A stretch of DNA of 64,000 nt, from assembly GCF_037975245.1 (NCBI RefSeq), contig NC_092562.1, positions 5,689,501 to 5,753,500 on the forward strand, in the 5' to 3' direction. The translations under genes were made by a program, and so were the position numbers. This stretch comes from Apostichopus japonicus (lineage: Eukaryota; Echinodermata; Holothuroidea; Aspidochirotida; Stichopodidae). Within the stretch, counting starts at the first letter, position 1. The number at the start of each line of letters is the position of its first letter. Positions 44,517 to 57,864 of the stretch are shown piece after piece. The notes under the pieces are model-generated. The model was given only the letters and a program-made list of their open reading frames with translations. It was not told the DNA's origin and ran no database searches.

Positions 44517-45982
44517 GGGGCTATGTTGGGCTATATTGTCTGGGCCCCAGTGCAGAACGAAGTTGGTGTCATTGGTAGATCTACTTAGGTAAACCTAAAT
44601 GTATCAGCATCAATGCTGAAAGATTCACCCTTGTACTACTTTGACAGAATAACACCATACGGGCCTGTTTGGGCCACTATGAAGGACAAAGTTACTGTCA
44701 TTAGCATTATAGTATACCCCGATGTGTAATAGTTCAAATGCAAAAGGATCTACCCTTGTACCTTTTCAGCTGAATAATACCATGTGGGCTGGGCCCTTTT
44801 GGGCCACTGTCTGGGGCCCCATGCAGGCAGATATTGCTGTTGTTGCTACAGCAATGTAATTAGTCTTGCTGGGAGCAGTATCCAACAAGTTTTGTTCATG
44901 TACCTGTCCAGCTAGATAAATTAGCCAACAGCTGGTTGTACCGCATGGCCCATACTTAGGGTTACTGTTTAAGCCCCTATGCAGGACAAAGTTACTGTCA
45001 TTAGTGTTTTAGTATACCCCAATGTGTAATAGTTCAAATGCAAAAGGATCTACCCTTGTACCTTTTCAGCTGAATAATACCACATGGGCGGGCCTCTTTT
45101 GGGCCACTGTCTGGGGCCCCGTGCAGTCAGATATTGCTGTTGTTGCTACAGCAATGTAATTAGTCTCGCTGGGAGCAGTATCCAACAAGTTTTGTTCATG
45201 TACCTTTTCAGCTATAGATAAATTAACCAACAGCTGGTTGTACCGCATGGCCCATTCTTAGGGCTACTGTTTGGGCCCCTATGCAGGACAAAGTTACTGT
45301 CATTAGTGTTTTAGTATACCTCAATGTTTAATAGTTCAAATGCAAAAGGATCTACCCTTGTACCCTTTCAGCTGAATAATACCACATGGGCGGGCCCCAT
45401 TTGGGCTACTGTCTGGGGCCCCATGCAGGCAGATATTGCTGTTGTTGCTACAACAATGAAATTAGTCTTGCTGGGAGCAGTATCCAACAAGTTTTGTTCA
45501 TGTACCTTTCAGCTAGATAAATTAGCCAACAGCTGGTTGTACCGCATGGCCCATTCTTAGGGCTACTGTTTGGGCCTTTATGCAGGACAAAGTTACTGTC
45601 ATTAGTGTTTTAGTATACCTCAATGTTTAATAGTTCAAATGCAAAAGGATCTTCCCTTGTACCCTTTCAGCTGAATAATACCACATGGGCGGGCCTCTTT
45701 TGGGCTACTGTCTGGGGCCCCATGCAGTCAGATATTGCTGTCATTGCCACCATGATGCAAGGTACCCTCCTGGGAATAAGATCCAGCAACTTTTGTGCTT
45801 GTACCTCTTCAGCTAAATAAAAGCATATTTTGCCCCCCTATTTTGTGACCCCCTCACCTACCATGCAGGGTGTGCCCCGGCAGCAACACATTTTATTGAT
45901 GCTTGGTCACCTACCAACACAATCAGGCCACCAAACCTTTTGTACCTCTTCAGCTGAATAAACCTTCTGGGCTCCCGGACTA
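44517..45982 (-). repeat. Right inverted arm of the foldback element
   Basis: Reverse complement of the left arm with the same four ~300-bp units (marker CAGCTGAATAATACCA at about 44767, 45067, 45369 and 45669) and the same outer sequence. Single-base differences between arms show independent ageing after insertion or imperfect correction. Confidence 0.87.
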
Positions 45983-45985
45983 GTA

Positions 45986-48230
45986 CAGTAGATGCCCCGT
46001 GATGTGTATACAGATGTTCCCTATCGCTTGTGTTCCCATTCATGTATATGGATGGTGAGCGGGCCTTAACGTAACTTCTTATAATGCAATATCTCTTCAT
46101 CCGTACGTCCGATTTATTTCGTACCTGATATGTACAAAGTATGTACATGTTCATTGCAACAAAAAGTCTCACCTCATTAGTATTCATGAGTGGGTTGGCC
46201 TAAATAGGAAAACAGCTAAAAAACACGATATGTCAACAACCGATCAGGGCTTAAAGCGCGAGCTCCATCCTCAGCACACTAAATATTCATATATTATAGG
46301 GGGTTAAAACTTACGTATTTCTTTATCCAGCTCCATCCTGAACGCATGTTAAAGCCCACTCACATTGTTTAACCACGCTATACCCCAGTCTTAGCACAGT
46401 CATTACGTCACTCAAAGGTTTCCCGCCTTTTTATGTAAACTTCACCTCTCGCGCGCACTTCAAGCAGTGGCAGACGACAACTGTTCAACGCACAACCATA
46501 GCCGTATATACGGCTCTGCGCACAACCAATTAGCCAAACAACGGGGCGCGGCTTATCACAATGGCTTATCTCATTTCAATATCGCTAAATGCAATGAGCT
46601 GGAGCTGTACAAAGCTGTAACCCCTGATGCATTAACCACATGTTGATTCAATGTCATACTTGGTAGGTACGCCATGTTAAGCAGTATAGGCGATTGGAGA
46701 TTGGGATTGGAAAAAGTCGAAAATTTGACGATTTATGAGTTTATATGAAACAAAACATCATTTGATTGGCCGACACACTTTTGACAGACAATTTGTCTGT
46801 GTGGAGTTTCAAGGTTATAATAAAATTGAAAGCGGCCAAAAGAGGGGGGGGGGGGAAAGTTACTTATTAAGCGCCCAAATTCCACATACATACAATCTGC
46901 AGAACTGGCTTAAACGACATTGAGTTATGGACTAAAAAGTAAAAGGTGCATGGACAAAAACCCGCAGGTTTGGTTTTCCCCAAGTTCTGCTTTGCGAATG
47001 CTCTTCTCGGTGTCGACTAGCCGACTATTCATTCAAGTAAGTATCGTAAATAGCATGCATGAATGTGTTAACCTTTATATGGAAGGGTGAACCTAAGGCC
47101 CAGTTGAGTGTCCTAATCTTTCCCTGTCTATTAAAACGTAAACATTTGACGTTTTACGCCCGATTGACGGTAGCCACTGACCGACATGGAAACTAATAAC
47201 TGTGTTGGCAGTTTGTCACTGCATTAGTAAGGTCTAAGTTGAATGAGAAAACAATCATATATGAAGGATAGAAATAACTGGCAGACCGAGATGTATGGTT
47301 AATTGTACACGGTTAGTACTAGATGTTTCTGTAAGTTTAACCTAATACAATCGCAAATAAATATTAACACTTAACATAAAATATGACAATTTCTTACCTT
47401 TGTAGAAGTGGCAGAGTTTTAACACTTTGGAAGACAAGTTGAAACAAACTGTTATCTCGAAGCTTCTCAATTTATGTTTGCCAAATGTAACAGACTGTTT
47501 TCTCTTTTATAGTTTGTTACTTAGCGACGATGAATGACTTTGTTCCAAAAACACAACATGTGGACTGTGATGATGCTGCTTTTCTTTGAAATGACACCAC
47601 CACCACTTTGAGTGGCGGGTGTAAAACTTCCTGAGATTTAGAAGTCAGTTGTTGGTTCCAACCTAACTACTTCCGTAGAAAGGTTAACATTTAGCTGATA
47701 GTAATTTCCTGAAACAGGAACTGAAAGGAGTGTACCTCTTAGAAATAAAGTTACTATTAAACGATGACGTAAACGTTATATTTGGTGGGTTTAATGTGAA
47801 TTATACATATTATATTTGTATATTCAACAATACTACGATACTGTCTTCAGTAATTCCTTCCAACTCGAGCTAGTATTCCAGCAGGGTGTATGCTAGTTTC
47901 AGAGAATTTCTCGATTTTTCTTTTTACAATGCAGAGGGTAATCATTAGGAGTAAATAAATCGTTCATTATACAAAGATGATTCCATTATGTATTCATTGT
48001 CGATAATTCATTGCTTTGTTTCACCAGTGCTGATGAATGAAGTCATCTAAGACTATCTTGTATTTCTTTACGCGATAGTTTGTATTCATAATTGTTTCTA
48101 TAAGCAAGCGCTGAAAATTGGTGACCTCTTAAGATATAACCAATCTTATATAAAAATCCACCCACTTCCATTGCAGTTAATCTGGAAAACGATTATGGCT
48201 AATTTTGTCAAGAGTTAAGAATAAATGTTG
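45986..48230. other. Intergenic DNA
   Basis: Unique-looking DNA, CpG-containing around 46430-46560. A G run occurs at 46844-46854. I find no splice-supported coding frame, tRNA or transposon end. Confidence 0.45.
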
Positions 48231-48399
48231 GAAACAAAACTGTTCATAGGAGAAGGTAATAATAACAGGTTATTCAGCACCTTTTTTTTTTGGCGACGCT
48301 TAATCGACAAAGATTTGGAATCTTTCCAATTCAGAAATTCATTTCTAGATTGGGAAACCGTAGATTGCTATTGTATGCAAAACCCACCTTACTATGACT

Positions 48400-48490
48400 C
48401 ACCCGGCCGGGGATCGAACCGGGAACCTCCCGATTGCTAAGCCTCAAATGCCTTTATCCGCCTTTATCCACTCGGATGAGCACCGGTTAT
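48400..48490 (-). mobile_element. tRNA-like (Leu-like) pseudogene or SINE head
   Basis: Minus strand: GGTGCTCATCCGAGTGGAT (A-box region, 48467-48479) and B box GGTTCGATCCC (48410-48420), closing with CCGGCCGGGTGAG. The GGATAAAGGC stretch is duplicated and the anticodon arm is disturbed, so a working tRNA is unlikely. Confidence 0.6.
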
Positions 48491-51400
48491 AATTGACGTT
48501 AAGCAGAAAAAGCTATTCAACAACCATAATCGCTAAAACAGCAAGGGTGCGTTTGGCCCACACATTAATAATATAGCCTAGTACTATTCACCTTTAAAAA
48601 AGACTCTATCGTATTTCTACCATATCGGACATTTCCCCCACATTATTTGTAAGGCTATACACTTATCAATTCTTTTTTATTTTTTCAAATTTAGGCCAAA
48701 ATAACGACTTTTTCTATTCCTCCCAATATTTTGTGAATCGGGTAAATCGATATTCTCGTTGTAAATCAGGCATTGATATGTTCTTATTCGTACCCATTTG
48801 AAAGAAAATGGCCATTTTAACACGATTTAATTGATCAACTAATTAGGCCAAAAAAGGCTTCAAATTTCGACTGGAAATTTCACTTTATATTCAACAAAAA
48901 ACCATATTCGAGCTCCAAGAATCCGTATCAGCATCGTGAAAAAAATTGGAGAAATTCCCTTTGTTTTCTTGAAAAATTTGTAAGGCTATACATTTCAAAT
49001 TTGGTCAAAATCGCGACTTTTTTCAAATCTTCCCAAAATTATGTAAATGGGGTAGAGCCATCTTCTTGTTGTGAACCAGTCATAACAATGCCATTACAAT
49101 GCTATGATAGTGATCATTCCGTATCACGTAATGGCATTCCAGCGTTAATTTGTAGTAATTCAGTTGTCTCTCTTTTCAATTCAACAGCTGTCAGGATGAA
49201 CAACATATTTAATCCCCCCGAATTACAACGACTACGTATGTCATTCACAAGTTGCTGCTAATTTGTTGTTATGGTGACTTAGGTATTCTATTGAATTCAT
49301 AGTGTGCTGCAGCTGAAATAACGTGATCGATTCTGATAGTGAAATCCAACCTCAAGAATGATCAAGCAGTCAAATAGTTTAGTGGGTGAAAGAGTAAATT
49401 CCAAGCTAAATGTTCCGAGTTCGATTCCCACTGGATAAAATTCCTTTTGCGTTAATTGTATGATTCTCGGATAGAGTTTTTAAGTTTTAGTTCTGAAGTT
49501 GCTTTTTCAGCAGACGTGTTATAGTTAGCGCGGTTGTTTATGGCACAGACATCTGCTGTTGATCATGTTAATCGTGCTAGGGTTCGAGGCATGTCCGGTG
49601 TTTCCTAACTTCCGGCTGTGGTATGGTACTTTTCCATGGCCTAGGTAGGATACCGTACCATATCTCCCTTGGTGTCATAAACGGCCCGAGAGGACACCGG
49701 TGGAGGGTCGGCTAATCTTGATCGGCCAGAAGCGAGCTAGGTGGTTTGCGTGTGAATCCTTGCATCTATGGACAGAGAGTCAACTCTCTGCGTCCGGCAT
49801 GTGTGCAGCCCATGCCCACCCTTATATGTCCAATGTCCACCCTTATATGTCCAATGTCCACTGAATGCGTGACCCTTCTTGGTGATATTCTCTTTTTACT
49901 GAGTCTACGGAAGCTTGCAAGTGCCATTACGTATTTCACTAAATATTTAGATAACATCAGGCTGTATAACATAATGAAATACTGACAAGAAAAGAGCAGA
50001 CTGGGAAAGACATTCAACGATAAACAACTGTGTAAATTTTGGTATGGTGGTCAAAAACAAAAATATGCGCACAATTACCTTGTTTACCAGTTGACTGGGC
50101 AAATGGCTGTGAAGTGAGCATGTACGGTTACGGCCGTCGAAGCAGTTCACAAACACTTCCAACAAAGTCACGAAAGTGACAAACTGTGGTTGAGGAAAGC
50201 TTGATGTTACGACTAATTTCCTAGGGACGTGATCCCACCATTGATACTTTTAGGTACATTCAAACCTCTATTACTCAAGTAAAGTTTGAAACGACGTTCT
50301 TTAATACTACTGTAGATGTCATCGTAAAGAACACAAATTGACGTGCAAGGAGAAGCAACGCAGTGGAATTACTACTGTATGTTAACGTTAGGCGCAGGCG
50401 AGGTTATACAAATGCTTATCTACGTTCTCTAAAGAAGGCCTAGTCTTGAATATCGCCAAAAAAGAAGCTAGGCCTAGGTGCTGTTAGGCAAGTCATAACT
50501 GTGAATGTGATGATTCATAGACTCATAGTTTAACATAACCTTGAAGACCTGTCATGCATACTGGTTAAAAAGATAGCGAAACATGAAGTTTGTTTTAATA
50601 TCCATTCTTAGTTTGGAATTATCTTAGCAGGCGCCTTAGCATAACATTGTACAATGGTACTGAAACCCACAGTACCTGTCAACATCTACTCTGGACAGTC
50701 TAGGTTTTTTTTTATAATTGATACAAAGCATACACGCAAAAGCTGAAGGCATAGGCTATATATTAGTTATGTAGACATAGTACAATGGACAGATCTCAAT
50801 GTAGGCTACATATCCACAGATACCTTGAGGTAGGCTATGGAGTGCTTAGCTTTAATGGTAAAACTTTCTTAAGTAGGACTGCTATATCTTGTTCGTACTA
50901 TTTATATTGAGTAACACTCTCAATAATCCACCATGCTTTTGCTACGTGTCCATTTGCAAAGGTTTTACCTTAAAGGGCACATTGGCATAACCCCAACATC
51001 AATCAACTAGGCTATGGTTTCATTGGATTCTGCTTCTTTTAGATTGACCATGAATTTGAAGTAATGGTGCCACGAGCTGCCCCCAAAAATGCTGGAGAAA
51101 TGGAACGAACTGGCAGAAGATGTTATTCTCTTTGCTGATAAGATGAAATGTGGTTGGGAAATAGTTCAGCCTGGATCCCTCTGAATCTTTCTACAGGTAG
51201 AATGATTTGTTTTCTACAGATATGTATGTAATTTAAGGGGACAATATGTCATAATGTGGGAGAGAGTAAGTACTGTACTTAATACTGCTTTCAAGTGCGT
51301 TGCTTATTTTGCATTGTGGTTTACAAAAGTCTGTCTGTTAACAAAAGATAACAAGTTATTGTTGAAGATTGTTTGCAGGACTCGTGAAGAATTGTTTATC

Positions 51401-52600
51401 ACATGAAAATGTCATCAAAATAATATACGGTACAGCATTAGTTATGGGGTTAAGTACAGAGTTCCATTAAGGGGTATGGTATAATGACATATTGTTTGAC
51501 CGGTCTTGTCACTGAGTTTGTTGAAAAACATCAGTGCTTAAGTTATTTAAAAATGTCTTGATTCACTGAAACTTATTGACTATATATCTTGGTATTATTC
51601 TTTGACTTTTCTTTCAGCTGACAAAAGGAACTTTGCATTTTACATAATGCCAGTTCTGTTCCGTTTCTGAAGTGGAAAGAAAGTTAAGTGTATCCTGCTG
51701 TATTCAGTGCATGCTGTTATTGATTTCCATCCTGTGAGTTATATTGATGTTTATTCATCTGTGGTTAGGTGGAATATTATTTGAGCATTGTGCAACAATA
51801 ATGATTTAATATTAGATCCAACCATTTTTAATTGAACTCAAACAGCAGTGGTATCACATACGCAGTGATGACATAGCTGGGCGAATGGGTGGAGTTCTCG
51901 GTTATAGATTCTAAATTCTAAAATCTTTTTTAGAAATATTTGCTCTTTATCATTACTGACAACTTTGATAACCATCAGATATTATAACTTAATAATTTTC
52001 ATTTTGTGAAGAGTTGCTCAAATTACTGGAAGTTCAATTGTGGAATGATGGGTCACGTTTTGCTTACAACGTTTGTGATGCTTAAATGTTTGCTTCAAAA
52101 CAAACTGTACTCATTTTAAATAAATCCGTTCAAGATGTCTATGCCAAATGTCTTAATAAAAAAACTGATTTGAAAATAGGATATTTGCATTATTTGTTTT
52201 CATTTGTCTCAATGAGTCCATGATACCCAACGTTTGGTTCATATACCACTATACCACTGGTTGGGTACAGCAATTATCCCTTAGTTGAGTAAATGCGTTT
52301 TAAGAACTGTTTTAAGAACTGTGTAAAATATTATGCCATTGCCCAACAAATGTGCAACATAAAATGCCCACAAACGGGCAAATTTAGCCATTTGATTGGG
52401 TGAATACATTTGCTCATGCTATTGGCACATTTGCCCAAACCTTGTGGTGGTACACAAACCGAAACGTTGGTCTAAGTTGGCAAAATTTCCCCCTACTTTT
52501 TCTAAGAGTGTAAATTACGCATGGGGATGAAATGATGATGAGGCCAAAATATTAATACCATATCTTCATTTCGTTTGCATCAAATTATTTCATATTTCTC
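48491..52600. other. Intergenic DNA with decayed repeats
   Basis: At 48650-49060 there are two decayed copies related to the ~315-bp array further right (AAGGCTATACA, GGTCAAAATCGCGACTTTTT). A tRNA-like stretch with a B-box motif GAGTTCGATTCCC lies near 49419-49431. A short hairpin, GGTAC...GTACC, sits near 49625-49660. No protein-coding gene is recognised. Confidence 0.45.
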
Positions 52601-52639
52601 GCTAAATTTGGCTTCATGGAAACGTTTATCCGAGCTAGG

Positions 52640-55130
52640 AACATCCATTTGGACCATCATGACCGATATTTGCGAACTGCCACTTTTCGCCCCTTTTATC
52701 AAATTTGTTAGGCTATAGCCTTATAATTTTTGAAATTTTTTGCCAAAATCATTTGAAAATGAGGGCGCCCTCTGTTTATTCATAGTCAGTCGGGATGAAA
52801 TGGTTCAGTCGGGGATAATGAACATTCAACAAGGGAAGGGTAAGGCCACTCCTATGAGTGTACATTCACCTTTTAAACCTCACATGACTGTTCAAGAGTA
52901 TGGTTTTGGACAATCTTGCGTTAGGTACTAAAGACCTTAAATTATAGTATAACTATCACTCTGAATTCATCATTTGATCTTTAACTTTGTTTTAATTTCT
53001 TCTGGAGGAGAGTGCCCAGGGCAGCAAAGCTCTGAAACCTTGGATGACCATAAAAGGCATCCTGGCCAAATCTGTGATATTCGATTTTTAGACAAAAACT
53101 TATGAATTACGATTAAAATTTACTATAAAACTACTCTGACCAAATCTATGAAATTCGATATTTAGACCCAAAATGTTTCTAAGGACAACAGCCTTATGAT
53201 TTTTACAAAATCGAAACTTTTTCGATACTTTCGAAAATCATGCATATCAATCAGGGGGTCCTTTTGATTACATAGGAGGGATCAAATTGTCACTTTCCGT
53301 TACCTAGGTTGCGATAAAGACATATTTCTAAGTCAATTTTCCATATCTCGAAGTCATTTCATATCGAATTTAACTAACTAAAAATATGTCATATCATATC
53401 GAAATTATATGATTTTGTCCGATATTGGCAAAAATCGCAACTTTTTTAATTCTTCCAAAAATTGTACCTGAGGTGTGTGGCACCCTTTGGATTCCTTTCA
53501 AGGTGACAAGAGTAGTATAAACACTGATATTTTGGTAGAAAAATGACATTTAAAAACCATATCTCGACGTCATATCATATCGAAATTAAATGACTAAAAC
53601 TTCGTCGAATGCCACTTTTGTCTTGAGAGAAACGTCAACAGGGTGCTGGGAGTCCTTTCTACGTATCCTGAGAGAAATTGGAGAACTTTGATTTTTGGCC
53701 CAAATATGACGATTTTGTAAGGCTATAATACCCTTATGAGTTTGTCCGATTTTGGCCAAAATAGCGACATTTTTTATTCTTCATAAAAATTGTACCTGAG
53801 GTGTGTGGCGCCCTTTGGATTCCTTTCCAGGTGACAAGGGTAGTATAAACACTGATATTTTGGTGGAAAAATGACATTTAAAAACCATATCTCGACGTCA
53901 TATCATATCGAAATTAAATGACTAAAACTTCGTCGAATGCCACTTTTGTCTCGAGAGAAACGTCAACAGGGTGCTGGGAGTCCTTTCTACGTATCCTGAG
54001 AGAAATTGGAGAACTTTGATTTTTGGCCCAAATATGACGATTTTGTAAGGCTATATATACACTTATGATTTTGTCAGAGTTTGGCCAAAATAGCGACTTT
54101 TTTAATTCTTCCCAAAATTGTACCTGAGGTGTGTGGCGCCCTTTGGATTCCTTCCAGGTGACAAGAGTAGTATAAACACTGATATTTTGGTGGAAAAATG
54201 AAATTTAAAAACCATATCTCGACGTCATATCATATCGAAATTAAATAACTAAAACTTCGTCGAATGCCACTTTTGTCTCGAGAGAAACGTCAACAGGGTG
54301 CTAGTAGTTTTTTCTACGTATCCTGAGAGAAATTGGAGAACTTTGATTTTTGGGCCAAATATGACGATTTTGTAAGGGGTATACCCCTAAGATTTTGGCC
54401 AAAATAGCGACTTTTTTCATTATTCCCCAAATTGTACCTGAGGTGTGTGGCGCCCTTTGGATTCCTTTCAAGGTGACAAGAGTAGTATAAACACTCGACG
54501 CCATATCATATCGAAATTAAAAGACTAAAACTTCGTCGAATGCCATTTTTTTCTCGAGAGAAACGTCAACAGGGTGCTGGTAGTCCTTGCTACGTATCCT
54601 GAGAGAAATTGGAGAACTTTGATTTTTGGGCCAAATATGATGATTTGTAAGGCTATATACCCTTATGATTTTGTCCGATTTTGGCCAAAATCGCGACTTT
54701 TTTAATTCTTCCCAAAATTGTACCTGAGGTGTGTGGCGCCCTTTGGATTCCTTCCAGGTGACAAGAGTAGTATAAACACTGATATTTTGGTGGAAAAATG
54801 AAATTTATAAGCCATATCTCGACGTCATATCATATCGAATTTAAATGACTAAAACTTCGTCGAATGCCACTTTTGTCTCAAGAGAAGCGTCTACTAATTT
54901 TAATAAGTTTTGCATAAAAATACGTGGATTTTAAACTTAAAATTTGATAGAAGTGCTTAAATATCCTTATGATTTTTTTCAGTTGTTGGTCCAAATTCGC
55001 GACTTTTTCGATCCTTTCGAAAATCATGCATATCAATCTCGATCAGGGGGTGCTTCTGATTACACAGGAAGGATAAAATTGTTACTTTTCGTTACTTAGG
55101 TTGCGAAAAAGACATATTCATAGTCAATAT
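52640..55130 (+). repeat. ~315-bp tandem repeat array, about five units, with partial outliers
   Basis: The main units run from about 53395 to 54900. Shared markers are TTGGCCAAAATAGCGACTTT, ATTGTACCTGAGGTGTGTGG, CGCCCTTTGGATTCCTT, GATATTTTGGTGGAAAAATG, CATATCTCGACGTCATATCA, GAATGCCACTTTTGTCTC and GAAACGTCAACAGGGTGCTG. Unit length ranges from about 285 to 330 because of internal deletions. Diverged partial units occupy 52640-53390 and 54900-55130. Short frames are repeat artefacts. Confidence 0.85.
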
Positions 55131-55680
55131 TAATCTTGTCTTAAGCTTGTCTTCCACATTTCAGTACCAATTTAACACCCTCCGGCCCTTCTTTCCACCT
55201 ATATCTCACCTACGTTGCATCTCCATGTCACCAATTGATTTGCATTGATAAATTATGTCAAAAGTCAACTAGAACAAACTTTCCCGCAAAACGAATCTCA
55301 ATTTGTGTCTCAGAGCACTTCTCATCAAACTTTTTCAGTTAAGATATTAACTAAATAGACTTGATTAAGGTGGCATACTCCATAGAGAGACATGTAAACA
55401 TCCCCTCAAGAAAAGTAGGCCACAAATCAACAGGAGAACATCATTTGAGAGATGCTATCAACCAACAATTGGTTTATTTTGGCTGTGGCAATGTATGAAT
55501 CAAGGAACATGCAGAGCAAAATGCAGGAAAATGAGACGGTGTTAGCCCAATTTATGTCTTCAAATAGCAGCATGGGAACATTTCTTTTTCTGGAGTGTAA
55601 GGGTGCTGGGTGTAAGGTTTACAAGTGATGAAAAATTGGTTTGCGTCGCAAAACAAGCATGGCGCTATTTCCCTTATTAA
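55131..55680. other. Intergenic DNA
   Basis: Unique sequence between two arrays; nothing recognised. Confidence 0.5.
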
Positions 55681-57450
55681 TCAGTAAGCCATACAGGCAT
55701 TCATATGGAGTATGCTAGCTGGGGCATTGCATATCACTCATTAAGCAGTTAGCCATTTATATGGAGTATGCTAGCTGGAACATGCTATTTCCTTTAAGCA
55801 GTAAGTTAGAAGGGCATTCCTATGGAGTATGCTAGCTGGAACATGCTATTTCCTTTATTAACCAGTAAGTCAGAGGGGCATTCATATGGAGTATGCTAGC
55901 TGGAACATGCTATTTCCTTTATTAAGCAGTAAGTCAGAGGGGCATTCATATTGAGTATGCTAGCTGGAACATGCTATTTCCTTTATTAACCAGTAAGTCA
56001 GAGGGGCATTCATATGGAGTATGCTAGCTGGAACATGCTATTTCCTTTATTAAGCAGTAAGCCATAGGGGCATTCATATGGAGTGTGCTAGCTGGAGCAT
56101 GCTATTTCCCTTATTAAGCAGTAAGCCATAGGGGCATTCATATGGAGTGTGCTAGCTGGATCATGCTATTTCACTTATTAAGCAGTAAGCCATAGGGGCA
56201 TTCATATGGAGTGTGCTAGCTGGATCATACTATTTCCATATTAAGCAATAAGCCATAGGGGCATTCATATGGAGTGTGCTAGCTGGATCATGCTATTTCA
56301 CTTATTAAGCCATAGGGGCATTCATATGGAGTGTGCTAGCTGGATCATACTATTTCCATATTAAGCAATAAGCCATAGGGGCATTCATATGGAGTGTGCT
56401 AGCTGGATCATGCTATTTCACTTATTAAGCAGTAAGCCATAGGGGCATTCATATGGAGTGTGCTAGCTGGAGCATGCTATTTCCCTTATTAAGCAGTAAG
56501 CCATAGGGGCATTCATATGGAGTGTGCTAGCTGGAGCATGCTATTTCCCTTATTAAGCAGTAAGCCATAGGGGCATTCATATGGAGTGTGCTAGCTGGAT
56601 CATGCTATTTCACTTATTAAGCAGTAAGCCATAGGGGCATTCATATGGAGTGTGCTAGCTGGATCATGCTATTTCACTTATTAAGCAGTAAGCCATAGGG
56701 GCATTAATATGGAGTGTGCTAGCTGGAGCATGCTATTTCCTTTATTAAGCAGTAAGCCATAGGGGCATTAATATGGAGTGTGCTAGCTGGGGCATGCTCT
56801 TTCCTTTATTAAGCAGTAAGCCATAGGGGCATTCATATGGAGTGTGCTAGCTGGAGCATGCTATTTCCTTTATTAAGCAGTAAGCCATAGGGGCATTCAT
56901 ATGGATTGTGCTAGCTGGAGCATGCTATTTTCTTTATTAAGCAGTAAGCCATAGGGGCATTCATATGGAGTATGCTAGTTGGAGCATGCTATTTCCCTTA
57001 TTAAGCAGTGAGCCATAGGGGCATTCATATGGAGTGTGCTAGCTGGAGCATGCTATTTCCTTTATTAAGCAGTAAGCCATATGGGCATGGAGTGTGCTAG
57101 CTGGATCATGCTATTTCCCTTATTAAGCAGTAAGCCATAGGGGCATTCATATGGAGTATGCTAGTTGGAGCATGCTATTTCCCTTATTAAGCAGTGAGCC
57201 ATAGGGGCATTCATATGGAGTGTGCTAGCTGGAGCATGCTATTTCCTTTATTAAGCAGTAAGCCATAGGGGCATTTGTATGGAGTGTGCTAGCTGGAGCA
57301 TGCTATTTTCTTTATTAAGCAGTAAGCCATAGGGGCATTTGTATGGAGTGTGCTAGCTGGAGCATGCTATTTCCCTTATTAAGCAGTAAGCCATAGGGGC
57401 ATTCATATGGAGTGTGCTAGCTGGAGCATGCTATTTCCTTTATTAAGCAT
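55681..57450 (+). repeat. 64-bp minisatellite, about 27 copies
   Basis: Unit GTAAGCCATAGGGGCATTCA / TATGGAGTGTGCTAGCTGGA / GCATGCTATTTCCCTTATTA / AGCA. The left-most units carry older variants (GTAAGTCAGAGGGGC, GAGTATGCTAGC), and the middle is more uniform. It ends about 400 bp downstream of the RAD17 stop codon. Confidence 0.92.
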
Positions 57451-57484
57451 ACCATTTGGGTAAAGAAGGCAAAGTGAACATGTT

Positions 57485-57490
57485 TTTATT
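57485..57490 (-). terminator. Candidate polyadenylation signal of RAD17
   Basis: TTTATT on the plus strand reads AATAAA on the minus strand, about 375 bases past the RAD17 stop and just before the 64-bp minisatellite. Position is plausible; no other canonical hexamer was noticed nearer. Confidence 0.3.
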
Positions 57491-57864
57491 TTATGATAGT
57501 ATTTTAATCTTGGCACCATCTTAAACTAAATTCCATAGTAACATATTTCAGACCAAGTTCTCCAAGAGTCTGAGGTGCTATTTCAAACCCCACAAGAAAA
57601 CTGCCCTGCCTCAAACAAGCTTATAATGTTGGTTCTTTGCTTGCCATTAATGCAGGATTATTCACCTTTAAGGGATTCAATTGGCATCTGCATTTGTTTT
57701 CTACTAAAGTGTAAGCATCATGTTCATAATATATTGATAGTTTCCACAAGAGATGATTTTGTGAAATTCTTTCTCAGACTCTTTTCTTTCTCCTGGTGTG
57801 ATTAAATGCCTCCAAATCAACCTCCAGTAGAATAAAGGCATCATCAGCTAAGCTCTTCCATAAC

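Larger units (their letters stand above)
40332..45982. mobile_element. 5.65-kb foldback transposon with ~1.47-kb inverted arms
   Basis: TAGTCCGGGAGCCCAGAAGG at 40332 is mirrored by CCTTCTGGGCTCCCGGACTA ending at 45982. Left arm 40332 to about 41798, right arm about 44517-45982. Each arm consists of a unique outer ~290 bp (TAGGTGACCAAGCATCAATA) and four units with a 300-bp period (left at 40621, 40921, 41221, 41521). The unit has TATTATTCAGCTGAAAAGGT, GCATGGGGCCCCAGACAGT and TTGTTGGATACTGCTCCCAG. The flanks share GTA (40329-40331 and 45983-45985), a possible 3-bp target duplication. The 2.7-kb loop holds a nuclease-like frame and a nested hAT element. The architecture resembles foldback/TU elements; the loop frame hints at Academ-type transposons, which carry XPG-like nuclease sequence and make 3-4 bp duplications. 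That assignment is inference. Confidence 0.88.

Noticed and set aside
49370-49445. tRNA-like stretch with GAGTTCGATTCCC
   Set aside because: Only the B box is convincing; the acceptor and anticodon stems do not pair, so no tRNA is called.
51040-51200. Possible exon with a 31-codon frame (MLEKWNELAEDVILF...) between TTCTTTTAG and CTACAG|GTAG
   Set aside because: Splice-like borders exist, but the frame is short, preceded by an in-frame stop inside the candidate exon, and I recognise no family or neighbouring exon.
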